Positions 1-7,812 of a stretch of DNA of 64,000 nt are shown piece by piece. The notes under the pieces are model-generated. The model worked only from the letters and a program-made list of their open reading frames with translations. It ran no database searches and was not told the origin of the DNA. Source of the stretch: Martinezella lusitana (GTDB lineage Bacteria > Pseudomonadota > Alphaproteobacteria > Rhizobiales > Rhizobiaceae); contig NZ_WUEY01000008.1 of NCBI RefSeq assembly GCF_010668395.1, forward strand, positions 124,001 to 188,000, given 5' to 3'. The translations under genes were made by a program, and so were the position numbers. How positions within the stretch are numbered: the stretch's first letter is position 1; every line of letters begins with the position of its first letter.

Positions 1-478
1 TAGCCTGGTTGCCGTTCAGGAGCGGATCCCAGGGGATGCCGTTGCGTCGCAGCAGGTAGGCAAAGGTTCCCATCGCGGGATTGAACATGAACAGGAACAG
101 CATGCCTGCGACGGCCGGCGCGATGGCATAGGGCCAGATGAGAAGCGTCCGATAGAAGCCCTGGCCGCGCACGACCTTGTCGGATGCCGTGGCGAGCCCA
201 AGCGCGACGATCATCGACAATGCCGCCGTCAAAAGGCTGAAAATTACCGTCACTTGCAAGGAGTGGAGATAGGTCTCCTCCGACAGGATGGCCTTGAAGT
301 TCGAAAGGCCGACGAAGCCGCTCTTCAGGCCGAACGGGTCCTCGCGCTGGGTCGATTGATAGAGCGCCTGGCTTGCCGGCCAGAAGAAGAACACGATCGT
401 CAGAGCGATCTGCGGGGCAAGCAGGATGTAGGGAAGGATCTTGTTGGGAAAGACGACACGTTGCAAGACGGCCTCCAT
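1..478 (-). CDS. ugpA: sn-glycerol-3-phosphate ABC transporter permease UgpA (3' end outside window)
   Basis: The first 159 codons of a MalF-type inner-membrane permease are present; the gene continues past position 1. The start at 478 encodes MEAVLQRVVF. Hydrophobic segments lie near residues 13-35 (LPYILLAPQIALTIVFFFW) and 74-95, followed by a strongly hydrophobic stretch near 110-130 (TLLIWPYAIAPAVAGMLFLF). This N-terminal pattern fits UgpA, which forms with UgpE the channel for glycerol-3-phosphate or glycerophosphodiesters. It lies 48 bases downstream of ugpB in the same direction, so the two are read as one operon. The UgpA identity leans on the adjacent UgpB; another sugar-type permease is possible. 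Confidence 0.88.
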   Translation of the reverse strand, partial: MEAVLQRVVFPNKILPYILLAPQIALTIVFFFWPASQALYQSTQREDPFGLKSGFVGLSNFKAILSEETYLHSLQVTVIFSLLTAALSMIVALGLATASDKVVRGQGFYRTLLIWPYAIAPAVAGMLFLFMFNPAMGTFAYLLRRNGIPWDPLLNGNQA

Positions 479-492
479 TGACCATGCAGGAG

Positions 493-517
493 GCGCCCGC
501 AGCCGTGCCGCGGGCGC
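493..517. terminator. intercistronic hairpin between ugpB and ugpA
   Basis: The perfect inverted repeat GCGCCCGC / GCGGGCGC (493-500 and 510-517, 9-base loop) lies just after the ugpB stop codon and before the ugpA start. No T-run follows it. Such hairpins after a binding-protein gene typically protect the upstream mRNA or partly attenuate transcription, which gives more binding protein than permease. A similar hairpin follows the binding-protein gene at 19177. Confidence 0.6.
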
Positions 518-526
518 TCCGCCGGT

Positions 527-1834
527 TCAGTTGCCGATGGCCTGCTGGATCGCGGCGTTGCCGCGTTCGACGGCCTTGTCGAGTGCCGTCTTGGCGTCCT
601 GCTTGCCGGCGAGCATCGCCTCGAACTCCTCGTTCATGATGTCGCGCACCTGCGGCAGGTTGACGAGCCGGACACCTTTGGAGTTTTCCGTCGGCGCCTT
701 GCCCATCATCTGCAGGATCGGCGTTTCCCGGCCGGGGTTCTTGTCGTAGAAGCCGGATTTCTTGGTGTCCTCATAGGCGGCCATCGTCACCGGCATGTAG
801 CCGGAAACCTGATGCAGGCGAGCCTGGATCTTGGTCTGCGAGAGGAAGTGGAAGAATTGGGCCACGCCCTTGTATTCCGCATCGGTCTTGCCGGCGAAAA
901 CCCAGAGGCTTGCGCCACCGGGTATCGTGTTCTGCGGCCCGTGTCCCTCATAATAAGGAAGCTGGCCGATGCCGTAGTTGATGCCGGCCTTGACGATGTC
1001 GCCGAGACCGCCGGACGATTCCGTCAGGATCGCGCATTCGCCCGACGTGAAAAGCTGCTTGGCTTCCGACGTGCGGCCGCCGTAGCGGAAGGTGCCGTCC
1101 TTGGCGAGATCGGCAATTGCCTGGAAGTGCTGGACGAAGAGGGGGGAGTTGAATTCGAGCTTGACGTCCGTGCCGCCAAGGCCGTTTTCGTTCGTGCCGT
1201 AGGCGACGTTGTTCCAGGCCGCAAGGTTTTCGGTCTGGATCCACGTCAGCCAGGTCGAGGTGAAGCCGCAGGGCGCAGCACCGCTCGCCTTGATCTTCTT
1301 GGCGGCGTCGAAGACTTCGGGCCAGGTCTTCGGCGGGTTTTCCGGATCGAGGCCGGCCCTCTTGAAGCTGTCCTTGTTGTAGAAGAGAATCGGGGAGGAC
1401 GAGTTGTAGGGAAAGGACAGCATCGTGCCGTCCGGCTTGGAATAGTAGGAAACGATACCGGGCAGATATTCCGATTTGTCGAAGGTGTAGCCACCCTTCT
1501 GCAGCACGTCCGCCGCCGGCATGATCGCACCTTCCGCTCCCATCATCACGCCGCTGCCGGCATCGAACACCTGCAGGATCGCCGGTGCCTGTTTCGCACG
1601 GAAGGCGGCGATGCCGGCGTTCAGGGCTTCCGGATAGGAACCCTTGAAGACGGGCACGATCTTGTAGTCGTTTTGGCTCTCGTTGAATTCCTTCGCAAGC
1701 TGCTCGACGACCTCGTTATTGGCGCCGGCCATGGCATGCCACCATTGCAGCTCGGTTGCTGCAAGCGCGTGCGTCGCGCCTGCGATCGACATGGTCGCCG
1801 CCGCCAGGTGGATTGCAAAAGCTCGAATGGACAT
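527..1834 (-). CDS. ugpB: sn-glycerol-3-phosphate ABC transporter substrate-binding protein UgpB
   Basis: A 435-residue periplasmic binding protein, almost exactly the length of E. coli UgpB (about 438). The signal peptide ends near residue 25 (THALA). It is followed by the hallmark LQWWHAM segment and a glycerol-phosphate-type core with DAGSGVMMGA, FPYNSSSPILFYNKDSF and ASLWVFAG. It would capture glycerol-3-phosphate or glycerophosphodiesters in the periplasm and deliver them to UgpAE with an ATPase (UgpC). The start at 1834 has a strong GGGAGG ribosome site. It is the first gene of the visible ugp operon. No convincing Pho box was found upstream, although ugp genes are usually phosphate-controlled. 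Confidence 0.95.
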   Translation of the reverse strand: MSIRAFAIHLAAATMSIAGATHALAATELQWWHAMAGANNEVVEQLAKEFNESQNDYKIVPVFKGSYPEALNAGIAAFRAKQAPAILQVFDAGSGVMMGAEGAIMPAADVLQKGGYTFDKSEYLPGIVSYYSKPDGTMLSFPYNSSSPILFYNKDSFKRAGLDPENPPKTWPEVFDAAKKIKASGAAPCGFTSTWLTWIQTENLAAWNNVAYGTNENGLGGTDVKLEFNSPLFVQHFQAIADLAKDGTFRYGGRTSEAKQLFTSGECAILTESSGGLGDIVKAGINYGIGQLPYYEGHGPQNTIPGGASLWVFAGKTDAEYKGVAQFFHFLSQTKIQARLHQVSGYMPVTMAAYEDTKKSGFYDKNPGRETPILQMMGKAPTENSKGVRLVNLPQVRDIMNEEFEAMLAGKQDAKTALDKAVERGNAAIQQAIGN

Positions 1835-2320
1835 ATATCCTCCCTCATTGAATTTATTGGCGTAAATGCAGTCTCGCTTCGTTTCCGCCGATCCCGAACC
1901 CTCCTCCGGTCCGCAATTGGCATTGTCTGGAATGTCACACCGTCATGGCGCCCGCTTTGCAAGCGCGTTCAATGTACTCTAGCGCCTGCTGCCCATCTGT
2001 CCAGACGTTGACAAGGATTTTATAAGCCAGCTACTCTTCCGGCCTGTCGATCGTGCCGGATGCGCAAGCCGCAGAAAGCGGCGAAGCCTTGGGGATCGCG
2101 GCCATCCGAGGTCGCTCGATGCGATGGAGATCTTCCGGCATATAAATGCATGAAGCGACCGGAGTTCGGTCGCTTCAATCGGGTCGGGCGTATGGGCAAG
2201 GCTTTGGCTAGGTCGTTCGGCGCGAACGAAGCCGGCATTTTGCACGCTGGCGCCTCGAACGGGAGTTATCGGGAACCGCAGCGGTGTCTATCCATCGGAA
2301 GCGGAATGGACGCCGCGCAT
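1835..2320. other. intergenic region upstream of ugpB, no gene seen
   Basis: About 490 bases between the ugpB start and the stop of the PACE-family gene. It must hold the ugp promoter, but no clear promoter or Pho box was identified. Open frames here have no ribosome site or recognisable protein. The only structure found is the perfect hairpin at 2152-2176. Confidence 0.5.
2152..2176. terminator. perfect hairpin, possible terminator for the PACE gene
   Basis: GAAGCGACC and GGTCGCTTC (9-base-pair stem, 7-base loop) lie about 145 bases beyond the stop of the minus-strand gene at 2321. No T-run follows. The lower stem GAAGCGACCGG recurs in the hairpin at 63761-63794, so this may be a repeated terminator-like element of the genome. 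Confidence 0.45.
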
Positions 2321-2755
2321 TCAGGATGCGCGTGCTGACGGCATCGCCCCGATCGGAAATGCCCGGTCGTATGCGATGTTGAAGAAGAACGCGTAGACCA
2401 GGTAAAAGGCGACGATCGCGATGTCCATCGCCAGCGCGGTCACCAGGCTGATCCCGAGATACCAGGCGATAAACGGAATGAGCATGACGATCAGGCCGGC
2501 TTCGAACAGGGCGGTGTGGGCGAGACGGATGGGTATGGTCTTCCGCACGCTACCCTTGAGGCGCAGCATGGCCTTGTCGAATCCGACATTGAAAATGAAA
2601 TTCCACACCGTCGCCGTCGTGGCGGAGATGATGCCGACAATACCCATGTGTTCAACGGGCTGATCGAACAGCAACGCAGCGCCCGGCGTGAAGACCGCCA
2701 AACCGATGAGTTCGAACATGACCGCATGTCGGATGCGGTCTTTGAAGGTACGCAT
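2321..2755 (-). CDS. PACE family multidrug efflux transporter (AceI-like)
   Basis: A 144-residue protein with four hydrophobic segments, made of two repeats of the bacterial transmembrane pair domain, as in PACE transporters (about 140-150 residues). The N-terminus MRTFKDRIRHAVMFELIGLA carries the conserved RI-H--FE signature with the membrane-embedded acidic residue, and the second repeat begins RLAHTALFEAGL. PACE proteins export cationic biocides such as chlorhexidine, or polyamines, using proton exchange. The start at 2755 is chosen because it gives the canonical family N-terminus; the upstream open frame only runs over the divergent LysR gene. The divergent LysR neighbour matches the known AceI/AceR arrangement. 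Confidence 0.85.
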   Translation of the reverse strand: MRTFKDRIRHAVMFELIGLAVFTPGAALLFDQPVEHMGIVGIISATTATVWNFIFNVGFDKAMLRLKGSVRKTIPIRLAHTALFEAGLIVMLIPFIAWYLGISLVTALAMDIAIVAFYLVYAFFFNIAYDRAFPIGAMPSARAS

Positions 2756-2790
2756 TTCGATGTCCTCTGTTGTTGTTGTCGATCGCGGTT

Positions 2791-2824
2791 CTATCTGATA
2801 TTCACCATAGGTAAAGTTAGATAG
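2791..2824. promoter_or_regulatory. inverted repeat in the PACE/LysR divergent promoter
   Basis: CTATCT (2791-2796) and AGATAG (2819-2824) flank the centre of the 87-base gap between two divergent genes. Position and spacing fit a LysR-type operator controlling both genes. Nothing beyond symmetry and location supports it. Confidence 0.4.
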
Positions 2825-2842
2825 TATCTGGAATTCGGATAG

Positions 2843-3745
2843 ATGACGGTTTCGCTCGAACAATTGGAGGCTTTCACCACCGCCGCCGAAGCAGGCTCCT
2901 TTTCGGCGGCTGCACGGCATTTGCGCAAAGCGCAGTCGGCGGTCAGCCTGCTTGTCTCGACGCTGGAGGACGATCTCGGCGTCAAGCTTTTCAGCAGGGC
3001 GACCAGGAATCCGATATTGACCGACGCTGGCAGGCGGCTGTTGCCGGAGGCCAGGTTGCTTCTCGACCGCCGTGAACATCTGATCGGTGTTGCGAGAAGC
3101 TTCGAGGAGCATGTCGAGACCCGGCTTGCCGTCGCCATCGATGAGCTTTACCCCGAACCATCGACCGGGGCGCTGTTTGCAGCCTTTGCCGAACGCTTCC
3201 CGCATGTCGAGCTTGAATTGCTGTTTCCGCCGACCAGGGATGTTGTCGGGCTGGTTCTCGGCGGCAAGGCCGATCTCGGCGTGATGTGGCGGCAGGAAGA
3301 CCTGCCGCCGACGCTGGGTTTCCATACAATCGGCTGGGTGCCTCTCATTCTGGTGTGTGGTCGCGACCATCCCCTGGCGCAGTCTCCCGTGACATGGGAG
3401 GAGCTTAAGCGCCATCGTCAGATCATGGTGACAAAGCGCAGCGACGGCATGGAGACGCATCGCCTGCGTGTGGCCGCCGAGGTGTGGTGGGTCGAAAGCC
3501 ATTGGGTCATCCTGCAGATCCTGCAGCAAGGCATAGGCTGGGCGCTGATCCCCGCGCATATTCTGGAAAACTCGCCGCTGGCTCCGAACCTGGCAACGCC
3601 GCAGCTTCAATTCGACGAGGGTGCCCATCCCGTCGCGCTGGAACTCGTGTGGCACAAACAACGCCCGGCAGGCCCCGCGGGCAAATGGCTTCGCGAGCAG
3701 TTCGCGGCAAGCGGAATAGACTATCGAAAGCCCGACGAAGGCTAG
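2843..3745 (+). CDS. LysR family transcriptional regulator of the adjacent PACE gene
   Basis: A 300-residue LysR protein. The N-terminal winged helix-turn-helix (residues 1-65) reads SLEQLEAFTTAAEAGSFSAA, with KAQSAVS as recognition helix and GVKLFSRATR as the wing. The effector-binding domain follows (about 90-295). It is divergently transcribed from the efflux gene across 87 bases, so it is probably the ligand-responsive activator of that pump, as AceR is for AceI. The stretch ELVWHKQRPAGPAGKWLREQF near the C-terminus is typical of the family. The effector is unknown; biocides or diamines are guesses from the PACE context. Confidence 0.9.
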   Translation: MTVSLEQLEAFTTAAEAGSFSAAARHLRKAQSAVSLLVSTLEDDLGVKLFSRATRNPILTDAGRRLLPEARLLLDRREHLIGVARSFEEHVETRLAVAIDELYPEPSTGALFAAFAERFPHVELELLFPPTRDVVGLVLGGKADLGVMWRQEDLPPTLGFHTIGWVPLILVCGRDHPLAQSPVTWEELKRHRQIMVTKRSDGMETHRLRVAAEVWWVESHWVILQILQQGIGWALIPAHILENSPLAPNLATPQLQFDEGAHPVALELVWHKQRPAGPAGKWLREQFAASGIDYRKPDEG

Positions 3746-3844
3746 GGTCGCAATGGTGGCAACGGCTGGCTCCGACGCTACATGCTCACTGTCTTCGCTG
3801 TCGAATTCACATGATCGCCGGCGCCCATCATTTCCATCTATTTG

Positions 3845-4597
3845 CTATTGCAGATAGGACGCGTCGAAGTCGGCCAGATGCTCCAGCTTGTCGAAATCGA
3901 GAAGCTCTACCCAGCCATCGTGAAATGTCATGGCATTCAGCTCGCGCAGATGCCTGAGAACACGATTGAAATGAACGGCTGTCAAACCCAGGGCGTCGGC
4001 AATCAGCGACTGGGTTAAAGGGCATTCATATGCCGTCTTCATGTCGGGATGTGCAATGCTCAATCTCGAGCCGAGTTCGAGAAAGAAGTGAGCCGCCCTG
4101 TTGACAGGTCGCCGCCGACCGACGTCAACCAGATGCTGGCTGACGATAGCCTCATCTCGAAACGCCAGCCAAAGAATCGCCATGGCGAGGCAGTTATTGG
4201 AGCGAAGAGCGGCAAGCAGGCTTTCGATATCTATCTCACCGACTTCGATGCGTGTTACAGCGCAAAGATTGCCATCGACATCGGGGATCAAAAGCCGTCG
4301 AATACCTATGAGATCGCCTGGCACATGAAAATTGATGATCTGCCGTGTCCCATTGCGCAACAGTGCATAGGAACATGACCATCCCGATTGGAGCAGATAC
4401 GCATTCTGGCCCTGTTGATCTTCATGGATAAGATCGCTCCCTTTCGTGAAGACGCGCTTTCGCATCACAAGCGCATCGAGAACTCCCATGGTCTTGGTCA
4501 GACAATCCATATGCAGAGCAGGACGGCCCATGCTCTTGTTCGTAGACAGCGAACAATGGTTGAATTGATGTGCAGGTGAAAATGGATCATGTGGCAT
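3845..4597 (-). CDS. Crp/Fnr family transcriptional regulator
   Basis: A 250-residue protein from the ATG at 4597; a GTG 33 bases upstream would add 11 residues. It has an N-terminal cyclic-nucleotide-like beta-roll (about residues 40-140, with VFTKGSDLIHEDQQGQNAYLL and FHVPGDLIGI) and a C-terminal winged helix (about 185-240, CPLTQSLIADALGLTAVHFNRVL read in pieces). No N-terminal four-cysteine FNR cluster is visible, so oxygen sensing through an iron-sulphur cluster is unlikely. The start at 4597 is preceded by GAAGG at a suitable distance. Rhizobia carry many such orphan regulators. The target is not evident; the only nearby gene is the small His-rich secreted protein beyond a long intergenic gap. 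Confidence 0.85.
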   Translation of the reverse strand: MPHDPFSPAHQFNHCSLSTNKSMGRPALHMDCLTKTMGVLDALVMRKRVFTKGSDLIHEDQQGQNAYLLQSGWSCSYALLRNGTRQIINFHVPGDLIGIRRLLIPDVDGNLCAVTRIEVGEIDIESLLAALRSNNCLAMAILWLAFRDEAIVSQHLVDVGRRRPVNRAAHFFLELGSRLSIAHPDMKTAYECPLTQSLIADALGLTAVHFNRVLRHLRELNAMTFHDGWVELLDFDKLEHLADFDASYLQ

Positions 4598-5244
4598 GAG
4601 AGGTGCCTTCAAGGTTCGATGCCGAGACACTACCCCCTTGCAGGAAATATTATACCTGGCCGCATTATTCTAAAACTAAACTCGGGTTAATGATTGCAAG
4701 CAGGTAAGATGGGTGCTCAATCATCATCTCATGTCTTCTTTAATATTTACAAGGTGTTAGGATGAAGATCATCGATATCCGGCAGTTGGCATCACGAGCG
4801 CGCACTTCTTGATGAAGCAATTGTGATAATATTTTTCAAAGTATTGATACTCTCTATTGCAGCACAATACACAGAAAGTCGATGGCACATAAGAACGGCC
4901 ATCAGCCCATGCCGACCCGGCGATATCCGTGGGCGAAATTCCCTATCGAGAACAAAAGCTAAGCGGCAATAGTCGTTGCCGCCGATGACGACATGAGACG
5001 GCGATATCATGACCTCTACGACCGGCGATGATGTGCCCCATGGTCGGCAGGTACATCAACGATGAGCATCTTCCTGGCGCCCGGTACGGCCCGAAGGCGC
5101 GGATGCATTGATTAGGATTATATCGACGCATCACGAAGCGGCTCAGATTGAGGCATGCGGGTGCTTGTACAAGCAGCCGCACTTCGGAAACTCAAGATCA
5201 TGCCTGTTCGGAAGAACCGGCAATCGCTCCTGATGGAGATTGAA
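4598..5244. other. AT-richer intergenic region between divergent genes
   Basis: About 650 bases, visibly richer in A and T than the flanking genes, between the Crp/Fnr regulator and the secreted His-rich protein. It must hold both promoters. A 16-codon frame at 4762 (MKIIDIRQLASRARTS) follows an AAGGTG-like site but has no supporting evidence. No good FNR or CRP palindrome was found. Confidence 0.4.
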
Positions 5245-5643
5245 ATGTTCAAGACACCCAAGTCAACGATCGTGTTCGCCGTTCTGGGAACGACCTTTGC
5301 CGCTCTCGCGGCCTCGTCCGTTCCGAGCTTTGCCGCATCGACCTGCGCGGGAGATCTGCGGCTCACCAGAACGGAGTTGCGCGATACGCCGAACGGTCAG
5401 CAAAAAAGCGAAGCCATGGGACTTTATTCTGCTGCGATGAACGCGCACGACAATGGCCAGGAAGGCCGATGCCTGGGAGATATCAATCGCGCCGACGCGG
5501 TACTGACCGCTGCCTCCGACCCTTCCCCGTCCATGTATCCCTTCGACCCCGGCAATGTTGGCGTGGACCCTCCCTCCACTCCCGCACATCATCATGGTGA
5601 CCATGGAGACCATGGCCACGGGCACGATCACGGGCGGCACTAG
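5245..5643 (+). CDS. small secreted protein with His-rich metal-binding tail
   Basis: A 132-residue product from the ATG at 5245, which has GGAG seven bases upstream; in-frame ATGs upstream lack such a site. Residues 1-30 form a signal peptide (STIVFAVLGTTFAALAASS, cleavage after SFA). The mature domain has two cysteines (STCAGDL and EGRCLGD) that could form a disulphide. The last 20 residues are almost all His, Asp and Gly (HHHGDHGDHGHGHDHGRH), which suggests periplasmic binding of Ni, Zn, Co or Cu. I do not recognise the family. No metal transporter adjoins it; the nearest genes are a Crp/Fnr regulator upstream and the iron sigma factor downstream. Confidence 0.7.
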   Translation: MFKTPKSTIVFAVLGTTFAALAASSVPSFAASTCAGDLRLTRTELRDTPNGQQKSEAMGLYSAAMNAHDNGQEGRCLGDINRADAVLTAASDPSPSMYPFDPGNVGVDPPSTPAHHHGDHGDHGHGHDHGRH

Positions 5644-6109
5644 ACTTTCGTCCTGCCGGATAGATGCAAGTGAATTGCGCTCCACCCGCGATGGGAGTCG
5701 CGGGTGGTGGTTTCGCATGGCCCAGCTCTGTTCATGGGCTCGATAGGTCTGGGCTCCCATACCAAAAGACGAATGCGGATATCGCGTCATCCAGCCATGC
5801 TCGGTCGACCGCGGACGGGCGGCCATTCGCCCCGGACATGTCAAATCAATGGCTGCCGGCGGCGCGAATTGTTGCCAATCGGCAACATAATGTAACAAAA
5901 CATGATTTTTATTTTCATGTTTTATCCGGCCGCAAACCAAGTCGCTAAGAGCAAAAACAATAGGTTACGCTGCCATTTCCGCGCGGCGAGATCACGCTTC
6001 GCCCGTTCCATAGAATGAATCCAATCTATAGCGATTGCGGAGGCAACCCGGTCTTTGTAATGGCTGATCGGACGCATGGCGGAAGATCGCGGGGTATGTC
6101 GGGTTTGCG
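5644..6109. other. intergenic region upstream of the ECF sigma gene
   Basis: About 465 bases with no convincing gene. It holds the IRO-like palindrome at 5897-5923 and presumably the promoter of the iron-uptake regulatory genes. Confidence 0.5.
5897..5923. promoter_or_regulatory. RirA-type iron-responsive operator (IRO box) in a 27-bp palindrome
   Basis: AAAACATGA (5897-5905) and TCATGTTTT (5915-5923) form a perfect inverted repeat around TTTTTATTT. Its core, 5903-5917, is exactly TGA-N9-TCA, the iron-responsive operator bound by RirA in Rhizobium. It lies about 190 bases before the ECF sigma gene that opens the siderophore-uptake cluster, so iron repression of the cluster is the likely role. 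It could also act as a weak hairpin. Confidence 0.6.
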
Positions 6110-6628
6110 ATGACGAGTTGGGGCAGCAAGATCGGGCGGCTTTTTGTCGAGCATCACCGGCGGTTGGAAGCCCTGGTGCGTAGAAGCGTTCGCAATCGCG
6201 AGACGGCGGCCGATATCGTACAGGATGTTTTCGTCCGCGCTCTCGCGGCGGGGCCAAGGGCAACTGCCGAGGACGATCGCAATGTGCTCTATGCGGCAGC
6301 CAGGAATGCGGCCATCGAACATCACCGGCGCGAACATAGAAGGGCCGAGATAATCTCCGGCGTCCTGCCGGAGCAGATGCACGCCTCCACCTCATCGACG
6401 GAAGCAGGCCTCGAGGCGCGGCAAGCGCTTTCCGCGCTCGACGAGGCGCTGGCCGCGCTGTCGCCGAAGTGCAGGGATATTTTTCTGATGCGCCGCGTGG
6501 ACGGGCTATCGAACAAGGAAATCGCTCGCCTGCAGGGAATTTCCATCAACAGCGTCGAAAAGCATATCGCGCGAGCCCTGCGCCATTGCCAGGCGAGCCT
6601 TGCCGATCACATCCGGGAAGAGAACTGA
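6110..6628 (+). CDS. fecI: ECF sigma factor, FecI type
   Basis: A 172-residue sigma-70 family protein with region 2 (about residues 10-80, including AADIVQDVFVRAL for -10 recognition) and region 4 (about 110-165, with LSPKCRDIFLMRRVDGLSNK and the helix-turn-helix around GISINSVEKHI). The length and the SVEKHI motif are typical of FecI-like factors that transcribe TonB-dependent receptor genes after a surface signal. A FecR-type anti-sigma gene follows after 105 bases. The start lacks a strong ribosome site but gives the standard N-terminus. Transcription is probably iron-repressed through the IRO box upstream. Confidence 0.92.
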   Translation: MTSWGSKIGRLFVEHHRRLEALVRRSVRNRETAADIVQDVFVRALAAGPRATAEDDRNVLYAAARNAAIEHHRREHRRAEIISGVLPEQMHASTSSTEAGLEARQALSALDEALAALSPKCRDIFLMRRVDGLSNKEIARLQGISINSVEKHIARALRHCQASLADHIREEN

Positions 6629-6733
6629 AATCCTGTCATTGTGAGACACGGCATTTCACCCGTCGCCCGTTCTCCTTTATAGAGATGGCGCGTGCTTTTC
6701 GGTGCGCCATGACTGCGCGTTGTACGAGGAGAG

Positions 6734-7687
6734 ATGACGAGCGACGAACCGACGGAAGAGCAGCGCGACCAGGCGGCTCTATGGCTGGCAAAGCGGACGG
6801 GGGGCTCCTTCGGAGCAAGCGACGCCCGAAAGCTGGATGACTGGCTCAATGCCGATCGCCGTCACCGGCGAGCGTTCGATGATTTGCGCGTTCTCTATGC
6901 CCAGTTGGAACTGCCGGCCCAGCGTCTTGCGGCAAGGACCATGTTTCGTCGCAAACTCGCCCTGGGTTTGCGTCCCCGTCTGGGCTGGCTCATTCCGCCG
7001 GCCGCTGCGATCGCCGTATTCCTCGGTTTCTGTTGGCTCAATCCATCCCTGGTCGAGAACTGGCAGGCCGATATCGTCACGCATCAGGAAATTGTCTCGG
7101 ATATTACGCTGCCCGACGGCTCGCTTGCCCGCCTTGGTGCGGATACGGCTGTCGGATTGGATTTCAGGGACGGCCGGCGGCGTGTCCGGTTGTTGCGCGG
7201 CGAAGCCTATTTCGAGGTGCGGCATGGGGTGCCGGGAACCTTCACAGTCATCACCAGAGGCGATGAGGTGCGCGATATCGGCACCAAATTCAACGTCGAC
7301 ATGGGCATTGCGGAAACCGACGTGGTCGTCTCGGAGGGCGCCGTTGCCGTCATCGGCAGCAATGACAGCGTGCCGGTCATCTTGCGCGAGGGCAATGAGA
7401 CCACGCTTGCCGGCGGTCGCGTGGGTAAGATCGCACCCACCGATACCAGCCTCGCCCTTTCCTGGATGAGCGGGCGTCTGGTCGTTCAAGGGGCGCGCGT
7501 GGCCGATGTCGTGCGCGCGCTGGAGCGGCATTCGCCCAGGCCGATCGTGGTTCGCGGCCGGCTGGCCGATCGCAGGATATCCGGCACCTTCCCGCTGACC
7601 GATGTCGATGCATCGCTGGAGACCATCGCGCAGGCGGTCAACGCCACTCTTACGCGCGTACCTTCGCTGCTGACTGTTCTCTACTGA
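6734..7687 (+). CDS. fecR: FecR family anti-sigma/sigma regulator
   Basis: A 317-residue inner-membrane signal transducer. The cytoplasmic N-terminal part (about 1-75, EEQRDQAALWLAKRTGG and DDWLNADRRHRRAFDDL) is the sigma-contacting domain. One membrane helix follows near residues 80-100 (PRLGWLIPPAAAIAVFLGF). The periplasmic FecR domain (about 120-310) has DGSLARLGADTAV, RRRVRLLRGEAYFEV and RDIGTKFNV. It relays occupancy of the partner receptor to FecI. The ATG at 6734 follows GAGGAGAG. A symmetrical hairpin separates it from the receptor gene. Confidence 0.93.
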   Translation: MTSDEPTEEQRDQAALWLAKRTGGSFGASDARKLDDWLNADRRHRRAFDDLRVLYAQLELPAQRLAARTMFRRKLALGLRPRLGWLIPPAAAIAVFLGFCWLNPSLVENWQADIVTHQEIVSDITLPDGSLARLGADTAVGLDFRDGRRRVRLLRGEAYFEVRHGVPGTFTVITRGDEVRDIGTKFNVDMGIAETDVVVSEGAVAVIGSNDSVPVILREGNETTLAGGRVGKIAPTDTSLALSWMSGRLVVQGARVADVVRALERHSPRPIVVRGRLADRRISGTFPLTDVDASLETIAQAVNATLTRVPSLLTVLY

Positions 7688-7690
7688 GAC

Positions 7691-7715
7691 AAAAATAGCC
7701 GGCGCCGGCATTTTT
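7691..7715. terminator. terminator/attenuator-like hairpin between fecR and the receptor gene
   Basis: AAAAAT-A-GCCGGC / GCCGGC-ATTTTT: a GC-rich self-complementary core flanked by A and T runs, three bases after the fecR stop. The T-run gives it the form of a bidirectional intrinsic terminator. It suggests that sigma and anti-sigma genes are transcribed separately from the receptor, or that the receptor depends on its own FecI-driven promoter at 7716-7812. Confidence 0.6.
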
Positions 7716-7812
7716 CTTGGTTGGACAGACACGGCAGGTGCTCCGTCACCCGTTTCACCAATGAGGGGCCGCTCGATGGCCGCGTTGGCAAGGGTTGATC
7801 AAGGAGTAGATA

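Noticed and set aside
1930..1950. Possible Pho box upstream of ugpB (TGTCACACCGTCAT)
   Set aside because: The two GTCA units are eight bases apart, not the eleven required for the rhizobial Pho box.
2756..3661. N-terminal extension of the PACE gene running over the LysR gene
   Set aside because: PACE proteins are about 145 residues; the ATG at 2755 gives the canonical start and the extension is antisense to an intact LysR gene.
4762..4812. 16-codon frame MKIIDIRQLASRARTS with a weak ribosome site
   Set aside because: Too short and unsupported to call a gene; no leader-peptide features are linked to a downstream gene.
4805..4850. FNR-like half-sites (TTGAT, CAATT) near the Crp/Fnr gene
   Set aside because: No pair gives the TTGAT-N4-ATCAA palindrome; the region is simply AT-rich.
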